From the NCBI RefSeq assembly GCF_900102105.1, contig NZ_FNBB01000004.1, forward strand, positions 248,001 to 312,000: a DNA stretch of 64,000 nucleotides, written 5' to 3'. The notes under the pieces are model-generated. The model ran no database searches, had not been told where the DNA came from, and saw only the letters and a program-made list of their open reading frames with translations. Position numbers and translations under genes: made by a program. Below, in pieces: positions 43,775 through 53,373 of this stretch (positions within the stretch are counted from its first letter, which is position 1; each line of letters opens with the position of its first letter). Source of the stretch: Agrobacterium pusense. GTDB lineage: Bacteria; Pseudomonadota; Alphaproteobacteria; Rhizobiales; Rhizobiaceae.

Positions 43775-44698
43775 ATGACATTTCTCTTTAACTCCGACGC
43801 CAGACGCGGCGAAATCTTCCGGCAGGCCCTGGCTGACGAATTGCCGGATCTGCCCTTCGCAATGGATGCCTCCAAGGTCGATCCCGATGCAGTCCGTTAC
43901 CTCATCACCTGGACGGTGCCGGAAGATATAGCGCGTTATCGTAACCTCGAAATCCTCTTTTCGATCGGGGCCGGTGTGGACCAGTTTCACATCGATACGG
44001 TCCCGCAGACGGTGAAAGTCGTACGCATGGTGGATGAGGGGATCATCCGCATGATGCAGGAATATATCTGCCTCGGCGTGCTCGCCCTTCACCGCAATCT
44101 CCCCGCCTATCTGAAACAGCAGCGGCAGCAGTTGTGGAAGGCGCTGCCGCAACGGCAGGCAGAAGAATGCCGGATTGGCGTTCTTGGCCTCGGCATGCTG
44201 GGCGTCGCAGCGCTAGAGCGGTTAAGAACTTTCGGCTTTCCGCTCGCCGGCTGGAGCCGGTCGCCGCGCGAGATCGATGGCGTCACCTGTCACCATGGCG
44301 ATGACGGGCTGAAAGCCATGCTCTCCACCAGCGACATCCTCATCTGCCTGCTGCCGCTGACGGACGAGACCACCGGACTTCTCAACGCCCAGCGCCTGAG
44401 CCTTTTACCCGATGGCGCGGGACTTGTTCACGCCGGACGTGGCAGACAGCTCGATCACGGCGCACTCCTCGATGCGCTCGATAAAGGCCGGCTCTCGGGT
44501 GCAGTGGTCGACGTTACGGATCCCGAACCGTTGCCCGAAGACCATCCTTTCTGGACCCACCCCAAAATTCTCCTGACGCCGCATATCGCCAGCGTCACTC
44601 AGCCCCATTCCGCGGCACGCACCGTTGTCGAAAACATCAAACGCCACGAGTCCGGTCTTCAACCGCTCGGCCTTGTCGACCGCCGCCGCGGATATTGA
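43775..44698 (+). CDS. Glyoxylate/hydroxypyruvate reductase A-like dehydrogenase
   Basis: 307 residues of the D-2-hydroxyacid dehydrogenase family, GhrA subgroup. NAD(P) loop [13 protein letters not shown] at about 129-141. Catalytic Arg in HAGRGRQLD (about 224), Glu in [14 protein letters not shown] and His in LTPHIASV. It reduces glyoxylate, hydroxypyruvate or a similar 2-keto acid. It lies 21 bases after the deacetylase gene. Confidence 0.86.
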   Translation: MTFLFNSDARRGEIFRQALADELPDLPFAMDASKVDPDAVRYLITWTVPEDIARYRNLEILFSIGAGVDQFHIDTVPQTVKVVRMVDEGIIRMMQEYICLGVLALHRNLPAYLKQQRQQLWKALPQRQAEECRIGVLGLGMLGVAALERLRTFGFPLAGWSRSPREIDGVTCHHGDDGLKAMLSTSDILICLLPLTDETTGLLNAQRLSLLPDGAGLVHAGRGRQLDHGALLDALDKGRLSGAVVDVTDPEPLPEDHPFWTHPKILLTPHIASVTQPHSAARTVVENIKRHESGLQPLGLVDRRRGY

Positions 44699-44728
44699 TC
44701 ATCACGCCTGTTTCAGAAAGGAAAATCC

Positions 44729-45085
44729 ATGCCGCTTCTCAAGCCCATCGATACCAACCCCGATTTCGAGCCCAAGGCCTCCAAGGCGCTGCCAGAACGC
44801 CTCATTGCAGGCGACCCGTCGTTCAAGACCTGGGCGCTTGACGAAGCTCGCGACGGAACCGTGAAGACAGGCATTTGGGAAGCGACACCGGGGGAAAGCC
44901 GTTCCATCAAAGGTGAGACCTTCGAGTTCTGCCATATTCTGGCCGGCGTCATCGAAATCACCCCTGATGGCGGCGAACCGCAGCGTTATACGGCGGGCGA
45001 CAGTTTCGTAATGAAACCCGGTTTCGTCGGCGTCTGGAGGACCATTGAGACGGTGCGCAAAATCTACGTCACAGTGAACGGATGA
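44729..45085 (+). CDS. Cupin-domain protein (DUF861/cupin_3)
   Basis: 118 residues forming a single small beta-barrel. The pattern WEATPGESRSI, then EFCHILAGVIEITPDGGEPQRYTAGD, then SFVMKPGFVGVWRT is typical of the cupin_3 group related to ureidoglycine aminohydrolase. Only one of the usual metal-binding histidines is evident (CHIL), so it may not bind metal in the standard way. AAAGGAAAA precedes the start. Role in the operon unknown. Confidence 0.8.
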   Translation: MPLLKPIDTNPDFEPKASKALPERLIAGDPSFKTWALDEARDGTVKTGIWEATPGESRSIKGETFEFCHILAGVIEITPDGGEPQRYTAGDSFVMKPGFVGVWRTIETVRKIYVTVNG

Positions 45086-45277
45086 GGCGTATCTCGCCGG
45101 TTTTCCAGGTTGCCGGCGATGACGGGAACCGGCGAGAGGCCGCAGACAGCACGCACCAAAGATTGCGCTGTCTGGCAACGTTAAAACGAGATTTTCGTTC
45201 ACTGCCACGGCTGCAGTCGGTCGATTTCGCTTGCCGACAGGAATTAGCTTTGAGGGCATATTCAAAGGGGATTTCCC

Positions 45278-46741
45278 ATGACGCTCAGCTTCGATCCAGA
45301 CAGCCTGTCCCTGCCAATCGGCCACTTCATCGGCAACCGGCTCGTCACCGCTGAAAACGGTATCGACATGCACCGCCCATCGGACGGGGCCCCATATGCC
45401 GGGTGCCCCAAGGCGGATGCAGCCCTGGTGGATGAAGCGGTGCAAACTGCCAAGGCCGCACTGAAAAACAGCAACTGGGGCGGGGTGCGCCCGCGCGAGC
45501 GCACCCGGGTCCTGCAACGCTGGGCTGACCTGATAGAGCAGGAAGCCGAGACGCTGGCAAAGATCGAGGCGCTGTCCTCGACCCGGCCGGTGGGCCAACT
45601 GATCGCCGGCGATATCGCCGTGACCGCCGAGCAAATCCGCTTCTTCGCCGAATTCGCCGACAAGGAAGGCGGCGATCTGGTGCCGACCGACGACACGAGC
45701 CTCGGCATGATCATGACGGAGCCCTATGGCGTGGTGGGTGCGATTACACCGTGGAATTTTCCGGTGTCCATGGCTGGCTGGAAGCTCGGCCCGGCGCTTG
45801 CGGCAGGCAATGCCGTGGTGCTGAAACCTTCGGAGATGACGCCCTTTTCCAGTATTTTCATGGCGCAGCTGGCGATCAAGGCCGGGTTACCGGCCGGCCT
45901 CATCAACATCGTACTGGGCGACGGTCCCGTCACGGGCAACGCCATCACCGGCCATCCCGAGATTTCCAAGGTGAGCTTCACCGGCTCCACCGCCGCGGGA
46001 GCCGCCATCATGGCCAATATCGCCCGTACAGGGATCAAGCCCATGACGCTGGAACTTGGTGGCAAGAGCCCACAGATTGTCTTCGCCGATGCGGATATCG
46101 AAAAAGCGGCGACGGCCATCGCCGGCAATATTCTCTCCAATGCCGGGCAGGCCTGTGTGGCCGGCTCGCGCATCCTCGTGGAGGACAGTGCGGCAGATGC
46201 CCTCTCCGCCGCAATCATCGCCCGCATGAAGGCGGTGAAGCCCGGGCCCACCTGGGACGAGACAACGCAATATTCGCCTATTATCTCCGAGGTGCAGCGC
46301 AAGCGCATCGACGGTATCGTGCAGGCGGCGGTCTCCCATGGCGGCCAATGCCTCACCGGCGGCGCGATCATGGACGGCCCCGGCTATTTCTACCAGCCGA
46401 CACTGATCGCAAACGTCGACCAGACCTCCCCCGCCGTGACCGAGGAAATCTTCGGGCCGGTGCTGACGCTGCAGACCTTCCGCACGGAAGAGGAGGCTCT
46501 TTCGCTTTCCGATCATCCGACCTACGGTCTGGCGGCGGGTCTTTTCAGCCGTGACGTCTCACGCGTCATGCGCCTGTCCCGCGCCATCCAGGCGGGTACG
46601 ATCTGGGTCAACCGTTACGGCCGCTCGCGCGACCACATTCTGCCTACCGGCGGCTACAAACGTTCCGGCATTGGCAAGGATCTCGGACGGGAAGCCTATC
46701 TCGCCAACCGCAAGAGCAAGAGCGTCCTGATTGGACTGTGA
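45278..46741 (+). CDS. NAD(P)-dependent aldehyde dehydrogenase
   Basis: 487 residues. Cofactor segment ITPWNFPVSMAGWKLGPALAAGNAVVLKPSE, Glu in LELGGKSPQ (about 255) and catalytic Cys in NAGQACVAGSRI (about 289) are all intact. GGGGA precedes the ATG. It is closest in style to aminoaldehyde/betaine-type dehydrogenases (PuuC/BADH group). It is separated from the cupin gene by 192 bases that contain only GC-rich partial hairpins. Confidence 0.9.
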   Translation: MTLSFDPDSLSLPIGHFIGNRLVTAENGIDMHRPSDGAPYAGCPKADAALVDEAVQTAKAALKNSNWGGVRPRERTRVLQRWADLIEQEAETLAKIEALSSTRPVGQLIAGDIAVTAEQIRFFAEFADKEGGDLVPTDDTSLGMIMTEPYGVVGAITPWNFPVSMAGWKLGPALAAGNAVVLKPSEMTPFSSIFMAQLAIKAGLPAGLINIVLGDGPVTGNAITGHPEISKVSFTGSTAAGAAIMANIARTGIKPMTLELGGKSPQIVFADADIEKAATAIAGNILSNAGQACVAGSRILVEDSAADALSAAIIARMKAVKPGPTWDETTQYSPIISEVQRKRIDGIVQAAVSHGGQCLTGGAIMDGPGYFYQPTLIANVDQTSPAVTEEIFGPVLTLQTFRTEEEALSLSDHPTYGLAAGLFSRDVSRVMRLSRAIQAGTIWVNRYGRSRDHILPTGGYKRSGIGKDLGREAYLANRKSKSVLIGL

Positions 46742-46754
46742 CAGGGGAAATTTC

Positions 46755-47798
46755 TTGAAAACGCATCGCATCGCACTCATTCCCGGCGACGGCATCGGCA
46801 AGAGCGTCACTCATGCCGCATGGCAGGTACTCAATGCCGCCGCCAGAACCTCCGGTTTTGCGCTTGAAGGAACGGAGTTCCCCTGGTCATGCGCCTTCTA
46901 TCAGGAAACCGGCGCGATGATGCCCAAGGACGGTATTGAGACCCTGCGCGGTTTCGACGCCATACTCCTCGGGGCCGTAGGCTGGCCGGCCGAAGTTCCG
47001 GATTCGGTATCTCTGCACGGCCTGCTGCTGCCGATCCGCAAGGCCTTCGTGCAATATGCCAATATCCGACCGCACCGATTGCTTCCCGGTGTCGAAGGTC
47101 CGTTGAAAGCCGATGGATTCGATATCCTCTGCATTCGCGAAAATACCGAGGGCGAATATTCCGGCGCCGGTGGCCGGGTGCATCAGGGCACGGATGATGA
47201 GGTGGCCGTGGAAACCTCGATCTTCACCCGGACGGGCGTGGAGCGCATCCTGCGTTTCGGCTTCGAACAGGCGCAGAAACGTCGCGGCAAGCTGGCCTCC
47301 ATCACCAAGTCGAATGCCCAGAAATATTCGATGGTGTTCTGGGATGAGGTAACGCACAGGCTCGCCGCCGAATATCCCGGTGTCGAGGTTTCCAGCTACC
47401 ACATCGACGCCATGGCGGCGCGCATGGTGATGGCGCCGGAAAGCCTCGATGTCGTCGTCGCCTCCAATCTCTTCGGCGATATTCTGACCGATCTGGGCGC
47501 GGCCATTCAGGGCGGTCTCGGATTTGCCGCCTCCGCCAATATCAATCCCGACCGCAGCGCGCCCTCCATGTTCGAGCCGGTGCACGGTTCAGCGCCTGAC
47601 ATCGCCCATCTCGGCATCGCGAACCCAATCGCCGCCATCTGGTCGGGGGCGATGATGCTCGAGCATCTCGAGGAAAAGAATGCCGCGGCTCGGATTATGG
47701 CCGCACTGGAAACGACGACCGGCCGGGGTATCGGCACCGTGCCGGGCAGGGATGAGACGGACGCCATAACGGCTGCAGTTCTCGCAGCGCTCGACTGA
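46755..47798 (+). CDS. Tartrate/D-malate/isopropylmalate dehydrogenase family
   Basis: 347 residues starting LKTHRIALIPGDGIGKS. There is no ATG; the TTG at 46755 has AGGGGAAA at ideal spacing, and another TTG at 46731 is possible. NAD/metal-site motifs are present: RENTEGEYSG (about 130), ITKSNAQKYSMVFWDEV (about 185) and SMFEPVHGSAPDIA (about 270). The pattern fits tartrate dehydrogenase/D-malate dehydrogenase (TtuC/DmlA) more than leucine biosynthesis, since it sits in a catabolic operon. Confidence 0.87.
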   Translation: MKTHRIALIPGDGIGKSVTHAAWQVLNAAARTSGFALEGTEFPWSCAFYQETGAMMPKDGIETLRGFDAILLGAVGWPAEVPDSVSLHGLLLPIRKAFVQYANIRPHRLLPGVEGPLKADGFDILCIRENTEGEYSGAGGRVHQGTDDEVAVETSIFTRTGVERILRFGFEQAQKRRGKLASITKSNAQKYSMVFWDEVTHRLAAEYPGVEVSSYHIDAMAARMVMAPESLDVVVASNLFGDILTDLGAAIQGGLGFAASANINPDRSAPSMFEPVHGSAPDIAHLGIANPIAAIWSGAMMLEHLEEKNAAARIMAALETTTGRGIGTVPGRDETDAITAAVLAALD

Positions 47799-47810
47799 TT
47801 TCGGAGACAG

Positions 47811-49271
47811 ATGATGCAAGGTTTGAAGGATAGGGATTTCTTTCGCCAGGCCGGCCTGATCGGCGGCGCATGGAAGGCAGCGGCATCGGGCAAGGCGGTC
47901 GACGTGATCGACCCGGCAACGCAGGCAGTCATCGGCAGCGTGCCGGATATGGGCGGAGGGGAAACCCGGGCGGCGGTGGAGGCCGCCGATGCGGCCTTCG
48001 GCCCCTGGAGAAAAAAGACCCATGCCGAGCGGGCGGCCCTTCTCGAAAAATGGTTCGCCCTGATGATCGAGCATATGGACGATCTTGCGCTGATCCTGAC
48101 CACGGAACAGGGCAAGCCGCTTGAGGAGGCGAAGGGAGAAATCCGCTATGGCGCATCCTTCGTCAAATGGTTCGCGGAAGAAGCTCGCCGTATTGGCGGC
48201 AGCACCATCCCTTCACCGACACCGGACCGGCGCATTGTGGTGCTGAAAGAACCGGTCGGCGTCTGCGGCATCGTCACCCCGTGGAACTTTCCGAACGCGA
48301 TGATCACGCGCAAGGTTGCACCCGCACTTGCCGCCGGCTGCACCGTCGTCATCAAGCCTTCTGAATTCACGCCCTATTCGGCACTGGCGCTCGGTGTTCT
48401 CGCCGAACGGGCCGGTATTCCCGCTGGTGTCATCAACATCGTGACCGGCATGCCGACCGATATCGGCAACGAAATCATGGCGAATGAGACGGTGCGGAAA
48501 ATTTCCTTCACGGGCTCAACCCGCGTTGGCTCACTCCTGATGCGAGGCGCTGCCGACAGTGTAAAGCGGCTCTCGCTGGAACTGGGCGGCAACGCGCCCT
48601 TTATCGTTTTCGACGATGCCGATCTCGATCTGGCCGTGGAAGGCGCGCTCGTTTCGAAGTTCCGCAATGGTGGGCAGACCTGCGTCTGCGCCAACCGCAT
48701 TCTCGTTCAGGCAGGCGTTTATGACGCCTTTGCAAAAAAACTGGCGGATCGCGTTGATGCCATGCGGGTCGGTCCCGGCACGGAGGCCGGTGTGTCCATC
48801 GGCCCAATGATCAATGAGCCGGCCATAGCGAAGATCCGCGCCCATGTGGAAGATGCCGTGGCCAAAGGTGCGAAGATCATCACCAGACCCCGCCCTCTAC
48901 CGGAAGGTCCGCAATACACCGCCCCCATTGTGCTGACCGGCGCAACGACCGGCATGCGTCTGGCAAGCGAAGAGACCTTCGGCCCGGTCGCTCCCCTCTT
49001 CCGTTTTGAGACGGAAGAAGAGGCGATCGCCATCGCCAACGGCACCCCGTTTGGGCTTGCGGCCTACTTCTACACTGAAAGCCTCAGACGCGCCTGGCGC
49101 GTGGGTGAAGCGCTGGAATTCGGAATGGTGGGCCTCAACACCGGCGCGATTTCCACTGAGGTCGCCCCTTTTGGCGGCGTCAAGCAATCCGGCCTTGGCC
49201 GCGAAGGCGCGCAGGTCGGCATCGAAGAATATCTGGAAATAAAGACGTTCCATATCGGCGGACTTGCCTGA
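47811..49271 (+). CDS. Succinate-semialdehyde-type aldehyde dehydrogenase
   Basis: 486 residues of the GabD group. VTPWNFPNAMITRKVAPALAAGCTVVIKPSE is the cofactor site, LELGGNAPF carries the catalytic Glu and GGQTCVCANRI the catalytic Cys (with the second Cys usual in SSADH). CGGAGA precedes the start. It probably oxidises succinate semialdehyde, glutarate semialdehyde or 2-oxoglutarate semialdehyde. Last gene of the operon; a strong terminator follows 23 bases later. Confidence 0.9.
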   Translation: MMQGLKDRDFFRQAGLIGGAWKAAASGKAVDVIDPATQAVIGSVPDMGGGETRAAVEAADAAFGPWRKKTHAERAALLEKWFALMIEHMDDLALILTTEQGKPLEEAKGEIRYGASFVKWFAEEARRIGGSTIPSPTPDRRIVVLKEPVGVCGIVTPWNFPNAMITRKVAPALAAGCTVVIKPSEFTPYSALALGVLAERAGIPAGVINIVTGMPTDIGNEIMANETVRKISFTGSTRVGSLLMRGAADSVKRLSLELGGNAPFIVFDDADLDLAVEGALVSKFRNGGQTCVCANRILVQAGVYDAFAKKLADRVDAMRVGPGTEAGVSIGPMINEPAIAKIRAHVEDAVAKGAKIITRPRPLPEGPQYTAPIVLTGATTGMRLASEETFGPVAPLFRFETEEEAIAIANGTPFGLAAYFYTESLRRAWRVGEALEFGMVGLNTGAISTEVAPFGGVKQSGLGREGAQVGIEEYLEIKTFHIGGLA

Positions 49272-49294
49272 TACTTCTTTCCCATCCCCGACTA

Positions 49295-49322
49295 AAGGGT
49301 CGCCCAGCGACCCTTCTTTTTT
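49295..49322 (+). terminator. Rho-independent terminator of the deacetylase/dehydrogenase operon
   Basis: Perfect 9-bp stem (AAGGGTCGC / GCGACCCTT), 3-base loop, followed by CTTTTTT on the plus strand. It lies 23 bases after the stop of the succinate-semialdehyde-type dehydrogenase gene. Confidence 0.92.
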
Positions 49323-49386
49323 GCAGATCGACAAAAAACGAGATGCCTGTGCGGAATGGGAAGCGCGGCCCGAATGAGCGCCTTCT

Positions 49387-50013
49387 TCAGTGGGCCGCGT
49401 CGATCATCGCGATCCAGCCGGCAGCCCGGCGGGCGGCTTCGGCCAGGACGGGTTTCGGAGCCTTATACCACTCATTTTCCGGCAGTTCTCGTTTCAGACG
49501 AACGAAGCTTATCGCGTCGCCCAGGGCCGGAAACTCCGCTGGCAGTGTAAGATGGAGGAAGAGCGCGACGACGGCGACAGAGCGGGAACGACCGCCCCGG
49601 CAATTGATGAGCACATTGCCGCGCTCCCGGCGGGGGTAAGATGGTTTTTCCGGCAGAATCTGCTCCAGCGCCGCCCGCAGAATATAATGGGCTGCCACCA
49701 TCTGGGTATCAGGATTTCCGGCCCCGTCGATCAGACCGATCTTGTAATATCGGATTTCGCCCGGCCCATAGACGCTGCCTTCATGATCTGAAACCACATC
49801 GGACTGTTCCACGAAATTGAAGTCCAGATTGACGGCGCAATTGACGACGGTCGTAATGCCGTTCTGACGCAGAAGATTGAGGTCGCTCGCACCCTCTTTA
49901 CCCGAAATGAAGAGATCGACACCATAAAGCGGATGCCGTTCATAGATGCGGCTGAGCTTCGGCAGTTCGCCGCTCTCCTGCTCTCGGGCTATGGTCTGTT
50001 GCGGTTGCGGCAT
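49387..50013 (-). CDS. Dual-specificity-phosphatase-like protein (first copy)
   Basis: 208 residues. The Cys-based phosphatase loop CRGGRSR (Cys138 to Arg144, CX5R) followed by Ser is intact, and the candidate general acid is Asp96 (GLIDGAGNPDT). The domain covers about residues 30-190. ATG at 50013 with GGGGAG upstream; a longer frame lacks this. Cys-type phosphatases of this size in bacteria act on phosphoproteins or on inositol phosphates (PTP-like phytases). It follows the IMPase-like gene by 48 bases at the end of the transporter operon and is paralogous to the gene at 62410-63018. Confidence 0.82.
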   Translation of the reverse strand: MPQPQQTIAREQESGELPKLSRIYERHPLYGVDLFISGKEGASDLNLLRQNGITTVVNCAVNLDFNFVEQSDVVSDHEGSVYGPGEIRYYKIGLIDGAGNPDTQMVAAHYILRAALEQILPEKPSYPRRERGNVLINCRGGRSRSVAVVALFLHLTLPAEFPALGDAISFVRLKRELPENEWYKAPKPVLAEAARRAAGWIAMIDAAH

Positions 50014-50061
50014 GTCATGTCTCCCCGGCACCGGTACGGCAGCCATCATATCTTTGCTTTT

Positions 50062-50991
50062 TCAGTTTTCTGCGGCGGTTGGCCCGTGTTGCACCGACGT
50101 CTTGGCGCTGCGGCTTGCGGATATGGCTCGTGCCACCCGCTGCAATGTCGGATAGTTGGCCCCCTCACCCGTGGCTATATAACCCGGGCAAAGGAATTCG
50201 GCGGCGCCTTCCGCCACCTTTCCAAGAGTGAGAGGTTCATAGGTGCCGCCGGCATTTTTGAGAATGAGGATGGCGGCTGCCACATCCCAGGCGTTGACGC
50301 CGAAACCAGCGGCCGCATCCGTCCAGCCCGCCGCGACGTGAGCAATGCTGAGCGCAGCACTGCCGGGCCGGCGCAATGTAGAAAAGGTCTCAGTAAGAGT
50401 ACCGAAATTGGCGAGCGCCGCTTCCCGCCCATCCAGCCGGAAATCGCGCGAGACGGGATAGCCGGTGATGAGCGTCGCCCGTGTCTCGTCCGAGACGCTG
50501 CGCGAGCGCAGCCTTTCGCCGTTCAGATAAGACGCCTGGACATCGGCCGAAAACATCTGCTCCGCGACAGGGTCATAAACCACGCCGGCAACAACCTTCC
50601 CGTCGATAACAGCGGCAATGGACACGCACCAGAAGGCAAGGCCGCGGGCGAAATTTGCCGTGCCGTCGATGGGGTCGACATACCATTGCACCTCACCGCT
50701 ACCGATCTGGCCGCCCTCCTCACCCATGATGGCCGAGTTGGGTTCCCGTTCGAGAATGATGGTGCGAATGGCGGCCTCTGCGCGCTTGTCGTGGATAGTC
50801 ACGATATCGTGGAGATCGACCTTGTAGTCCACCGTCATATCCGATCGGAATGCCGCAAGCAGGGGATCGCGCACGGCACGCGCCGCTGTTTCGGCGATCT
50901 TCATCAACCGCACGGAGCGGGAAAAAGCGCCCTCATCTCCAGGATTTCGTTCGCTCAATGAGGTCTGCATCGGCATGTCCATTCCGTTCAT
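50062..50991 (-). CDS. Inositol-monophosphatase-family phosphatase (first copy)
   Basis: About 309 residues. Metal-binding motif 1 (GEEGG, about 90-94), motif WYVDPIDGTANF (Asp106 and Asp109 in the numbering used) and C-terminal motif NAWDVAAAIL are complete, so the Mg-dependent phosphatase site is intact. Family members hydrolyse inositol monophosphates, fructose-1,6-bisphosphate, PAP or sugar phosphates. The start could be any of several closely spaced ATGs (50991, 50982 or 50976). It lies between the three binding-protein genes and the DSP-like gene. Paralogous to 63067-63918. Confidence 0.87.
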   Translation of the reverse strand: MNGMDMPMQTSLSERNPGDEGAFSRSVRLMKIAETAARAVRDPLLAAFRSDMTVDYKVDLHDIVTIHDKRAEAAIRTIILEREPNSAIMGEEGGQIGSGEVQWYVDPIDGTANFARGLAFWCVSIAAVIDGKVVAGVVYDPVAEQMFSADVQASYLNGERLRSRSVSDETRATLITGYPVSRDFRLDGREAALANFGTLTETFSTLRRPGSAALSIAHVAAGWTDAAAGFGVNAWDVAAAILILKNAGGTYEPLTLGKVAEGAAEFLCPGYIATGEGANYPTLQRVARAISASRSAKTSVQHGPTAAEN

Positions 50992-51037
50992 TCGCAAAAA
51001 GGAGGAGGCGGCGCGGCCAGGACCGCGCCAGCCGGGA

Positions 51038-52159
51038 TTACTTCGTGTAGTTGACGCGCCAGAAATCCTGCCACTCCTCGCGCCGATCGAAATCATCGAG
51101 ACCCGTAGCAGAATTGTATCCCATCAGCCGGTCGGCAACCTTCATCAGCCCCGAAGGCTCATCATCCGGCATCTTGATGTCGGTATTGGTCGGCAGCTTA
51201 CCGTCCTTCATCTGCGGGGCGATGCCCTCTTCCGTCAGGATATAGTGGATAAAGAGCTTGGCCGTGTTCGGGCTTTTGGTCTTGGAGGCCATCAGGCCGA
51301 GCTTGATATAGGTCCAGCCGACCCAGGGATCGAGGTCGGTGCAGAGGCCGAGCTTGTAGCCCTTGTCGGCATTGTCGCGAAATTTGGCTGAACTTAGCAG
51401 GCCGAAGAAGGGCTGGTTCTGGCCGGGCGCGCCGACCGCTTCCGCAACAGGGTCGTCGCCATCGGTGGCGAGCGGGCCATTCGCAGCCAGCGCCTTTATC
51501 CACGCAGCTGCCGCACTCTTTTCCTCCGTCTCCCTGCCGAAATGAGCCTTATAGGCCGCCGCTATCTTTTCATTACCGTGGGCTTCAAGCTGGTTGAACC
51601 AGTCGGTATAGGTGCTCTTGCTGAGCGGATCGACCATGGCGACCTTGCCTTTCCATTTCGGCTCGGTCAGTTCCCAGATATTCGTCACGGGGCATTTGTC
51701 ATAGGCTTCGGTATTATACGCCCAGACGTTGGCGTTGGTGGAAATGGCCAGTGGGTTTTGAAACTGCGCCGGAATTTTCGAGGTCATGTCGCCCGGCAGG
51801 TAATTTTCCACAAAACCCGCCGGCAGAAGCTGGGCAAGTGCAGAGGGCGCATCGGTAATCAACACCACATCCCCCTGCACATTGTTCGACTGGCTTTCGC
51901 GGATGATCATCTCCAGCTGGCTATTGGCGGAGACCTTTACGCCCGTCGCCTTCAGCCCGTATTTGGCGCTGAATTTATCCGCCATCTCAACGATCTTGCC
52001 GGTGCTGTCATAGATGTTGATCGGCTTCTCCTGCTTTGCCGCCGCAAGGACGGCATCGAGATCGAATGGCTCTTCAGCCGTGGCGGCCAGAGCAGAAGCG
52101 CCTATAATCATTGCACCTGCGGCCATGGCCGAGGCAGCCCTCAATTTCATTTTTCGCAT
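51038..52159 (-). CDS. AfuA/FbpA-type ABC binding protein (third of three tandem copies)
   Basis: 373-residue periplasmic protein: a signal peptide (about 1-27, ALAATAEE), then the segment INIYDSTGKIVEMADKFSAKYG that begins the domain in all three copies. Shared landmarks are KCPVTNIWELTEPKWKGKVAM, GAPGQNQPFFGL and the C-terminal EEWQDFWRVNYTK. A GGAGGGGAAA ribosome-binding site precedes the ATG at 52159. The family (SBP_bac_6/13) includes iron binders and AfuA, a sugar-phosphate binder. No conserved paired tyrosines typical of FbpA iron sites are obvious, favouring an organic anion ligand (inference). Confidence 0.87.
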   Translation of the reverse strand: MRKMKLRAASAMAAGAMIIGASALAATAEEPFDLDAVLAAAKQEKPINIYDSTGKIVEMADKFSAKYGLKATGVKVSANSQLEMIIRESQSNNVQGDVVLITDAPSALAQLLPAGFVENYLPGDMTSKIPAQFQNPLAISTNANVWAYNTEAYDKCPVTNIWELTEPKWKGKVAMVDPLSKSTYTDWFNQLEAHGNEKIAAAYKAHFGRETEEKSAAAAWIKALAANGPLATDGDDPVAEAVGAPGQNQPFFGLLSSAKFRDNADKGYKLGLCTDLDPWVGWTYIKLGLMASKTKSPNTAKLFIHYILTEEGIAPQMKDGKLPTNTDIKMPDDEPSGLMKVADRLMGYNSATGLDDFDRREEWQDFWRVNYTK

Positions 52160-52183
52160 CGTTTCCCCTCCCAAGGAAAAGGC

Positions 52184-52204
52184 AGGCGGGTTTGCACCCC
52201 GCCT
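52184..52204 (-). terminator. Hairpin between binding-protein copies two and three
   Basis: A 7-bp stem (AGGCGGG / CCCGCCT), loop seven bases, followed on the minus strand by GCCTTTTCC. It lies six bases after the stop of the second binding-protein gene and ahead of the third. Probably attenuates or stabilises the mRNA. Confidence 0.45.
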
Positions 52205-52209
52205 TCCGT

Positions 52210-53373
52210 TTATTTTTTGTAGTTCACACGCCAGAAATCCTGCCAGCCTTCGCGCTTGTCGAGATCGTCGGCCGCCGTTGCAGCGTCGAAAGCCATCAGC
52301 TCATCGAGATGATCGGCGACCCTCGAAGGCTCATCCGCCGGCAGGGCGATTTTCATATTGCCGGAAAGCTTGCCGTCAGCGGTCTGAGGCGCGATGCCTT
52401 CTTCCGTCATCAGATAATGCAGGAAGAGTTTCGCGGCATTCGGGCTTTTCGTTTGCCCGGCAATCAGGCCGAAACCGGGATAGAGGAATCCGGAAAATGG
52501 CTTTACACCGCTGCAAAGACCGAGCTTCAGCCCCTTGGCTTCATTGTCACGATACTTCGCGACCGAGGTGATGACGAAGAAAGGATCGGTCTGTCCCGGA
52601 GCACCGGCAGCGTCCGCCACCGAACTGGAATCCGTCAAGAGCGGCGCATTTTCGGCAAAGGCTTTCACCCAGGCAGCCGTTGCGCTTTTTTCGCCCGTTT
52701 CCAGCTTCTTGCCGTAGAGTTCCTCGTAGGCTTTGGCGACATCGGCATCGTGGTGGGTTTCGATTTGGTTGAACCAGTCGGCATAAAGCGGTTTGTCGAA
52801 TAGATCGAGCATGGCAAGCTTGCCCTTCCAACGCGGCTCCGTTAGCTGCCAGATGTTGGTGACCGGGCATGTGTCGTATTTCTCGGTATTGTAGGTCCAG
52901 ACATGCGGGTCTGAGACGACCACGAGCGGATCCCGCAGCTTCTGCGGAATATCGCCTTCGATATCAGGCGGCGTCCAGCTGGTAGCGATACCTGCCGGCA
53001 GAAGCTCGCCCATGGCGGAGGCAACATCCGTGGCCACGCTCACATCGCCGACGACATTGCCAGCCCGATGTTCGCGGATCATCAACTCGACCTGCGTCGC
53101 CTCGTTCACCTTCTTGCCGCTGGCCTGCACGCCATACTTGGCCGTAAACGCCTGCGCGGTATCCACGATCTTACCGGTCACCGCATAAACCGTAATCGGC
53201 ATTTCCTTCTTCGCGGCAGCGATGAGCTCATCGAGATTGAAGGCTTCCTGCGCATGCGCGGCCCCGCCAAGTGCCAGCGAGACGCCGAGGCAAAGTGCGG
53301 AGGCGGTCCCCCGCCGCCTGCGCTCGTTGCCATTATTATTGCTAGCCATGATCGTCACGAGTTGATCCCCCAT
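52210..53373 (-). CDS. AfuA/FbpA-type ABC binding protein (second of three tandem copies)
   Basis: 387 residues if started at the ATG at 53373, which shares a base with the upstream stop codon (TAATG). The ATG at 53349 is an alternative and gives a cleaner signal peptide with an arginine-rich start (NERRRRGTASALCLGVSLALGGAAHA). The body aligns along its length with the flanking copies: ITVYAVTGKIVDTAQAFTAKYG, TCPVTNIWQLTEPRWKGKLAM, GAPGQTDPFFVI and EGWQDFWRVNYKK. It is the most divergent of the three (VTGK for STGK), so it may bind a different ligand or none. Confidence 0.86.
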   Translation of the reverse strand: MGDQLVTIMASNNNGNERRRRGTASALCLGVSLALGGAAHAQEAFNLDELIAAAKKEMPITVYAVTGKIVDTAQAFTAKYGVQASGKKVNEATQVELMIREHRAGNVVGDVSVATDVASAMGELLPAGIATSWTPPDIEGDIPQKLRDPLVVVSDPHVWTYNTEKYDTCPVTNIWQLTEPRWKGKLAMLDLFDKPLYADWFNQIETHHDADVAKAYEELYGKKLETGEKSATAAWVKAFAENAPLLTDSSSVADAAGAPGQTDPFFVITSVAKYRDNEAKGLKLGLCSGVKPFSGFLYPGFGLIAGQTKSPNAAKLFLHYLMTEEGIAPQTADGKLSGNMKIALPADEPSRVADHLDELMAFDAATAADDLDKREGWQDFWRVNYKK

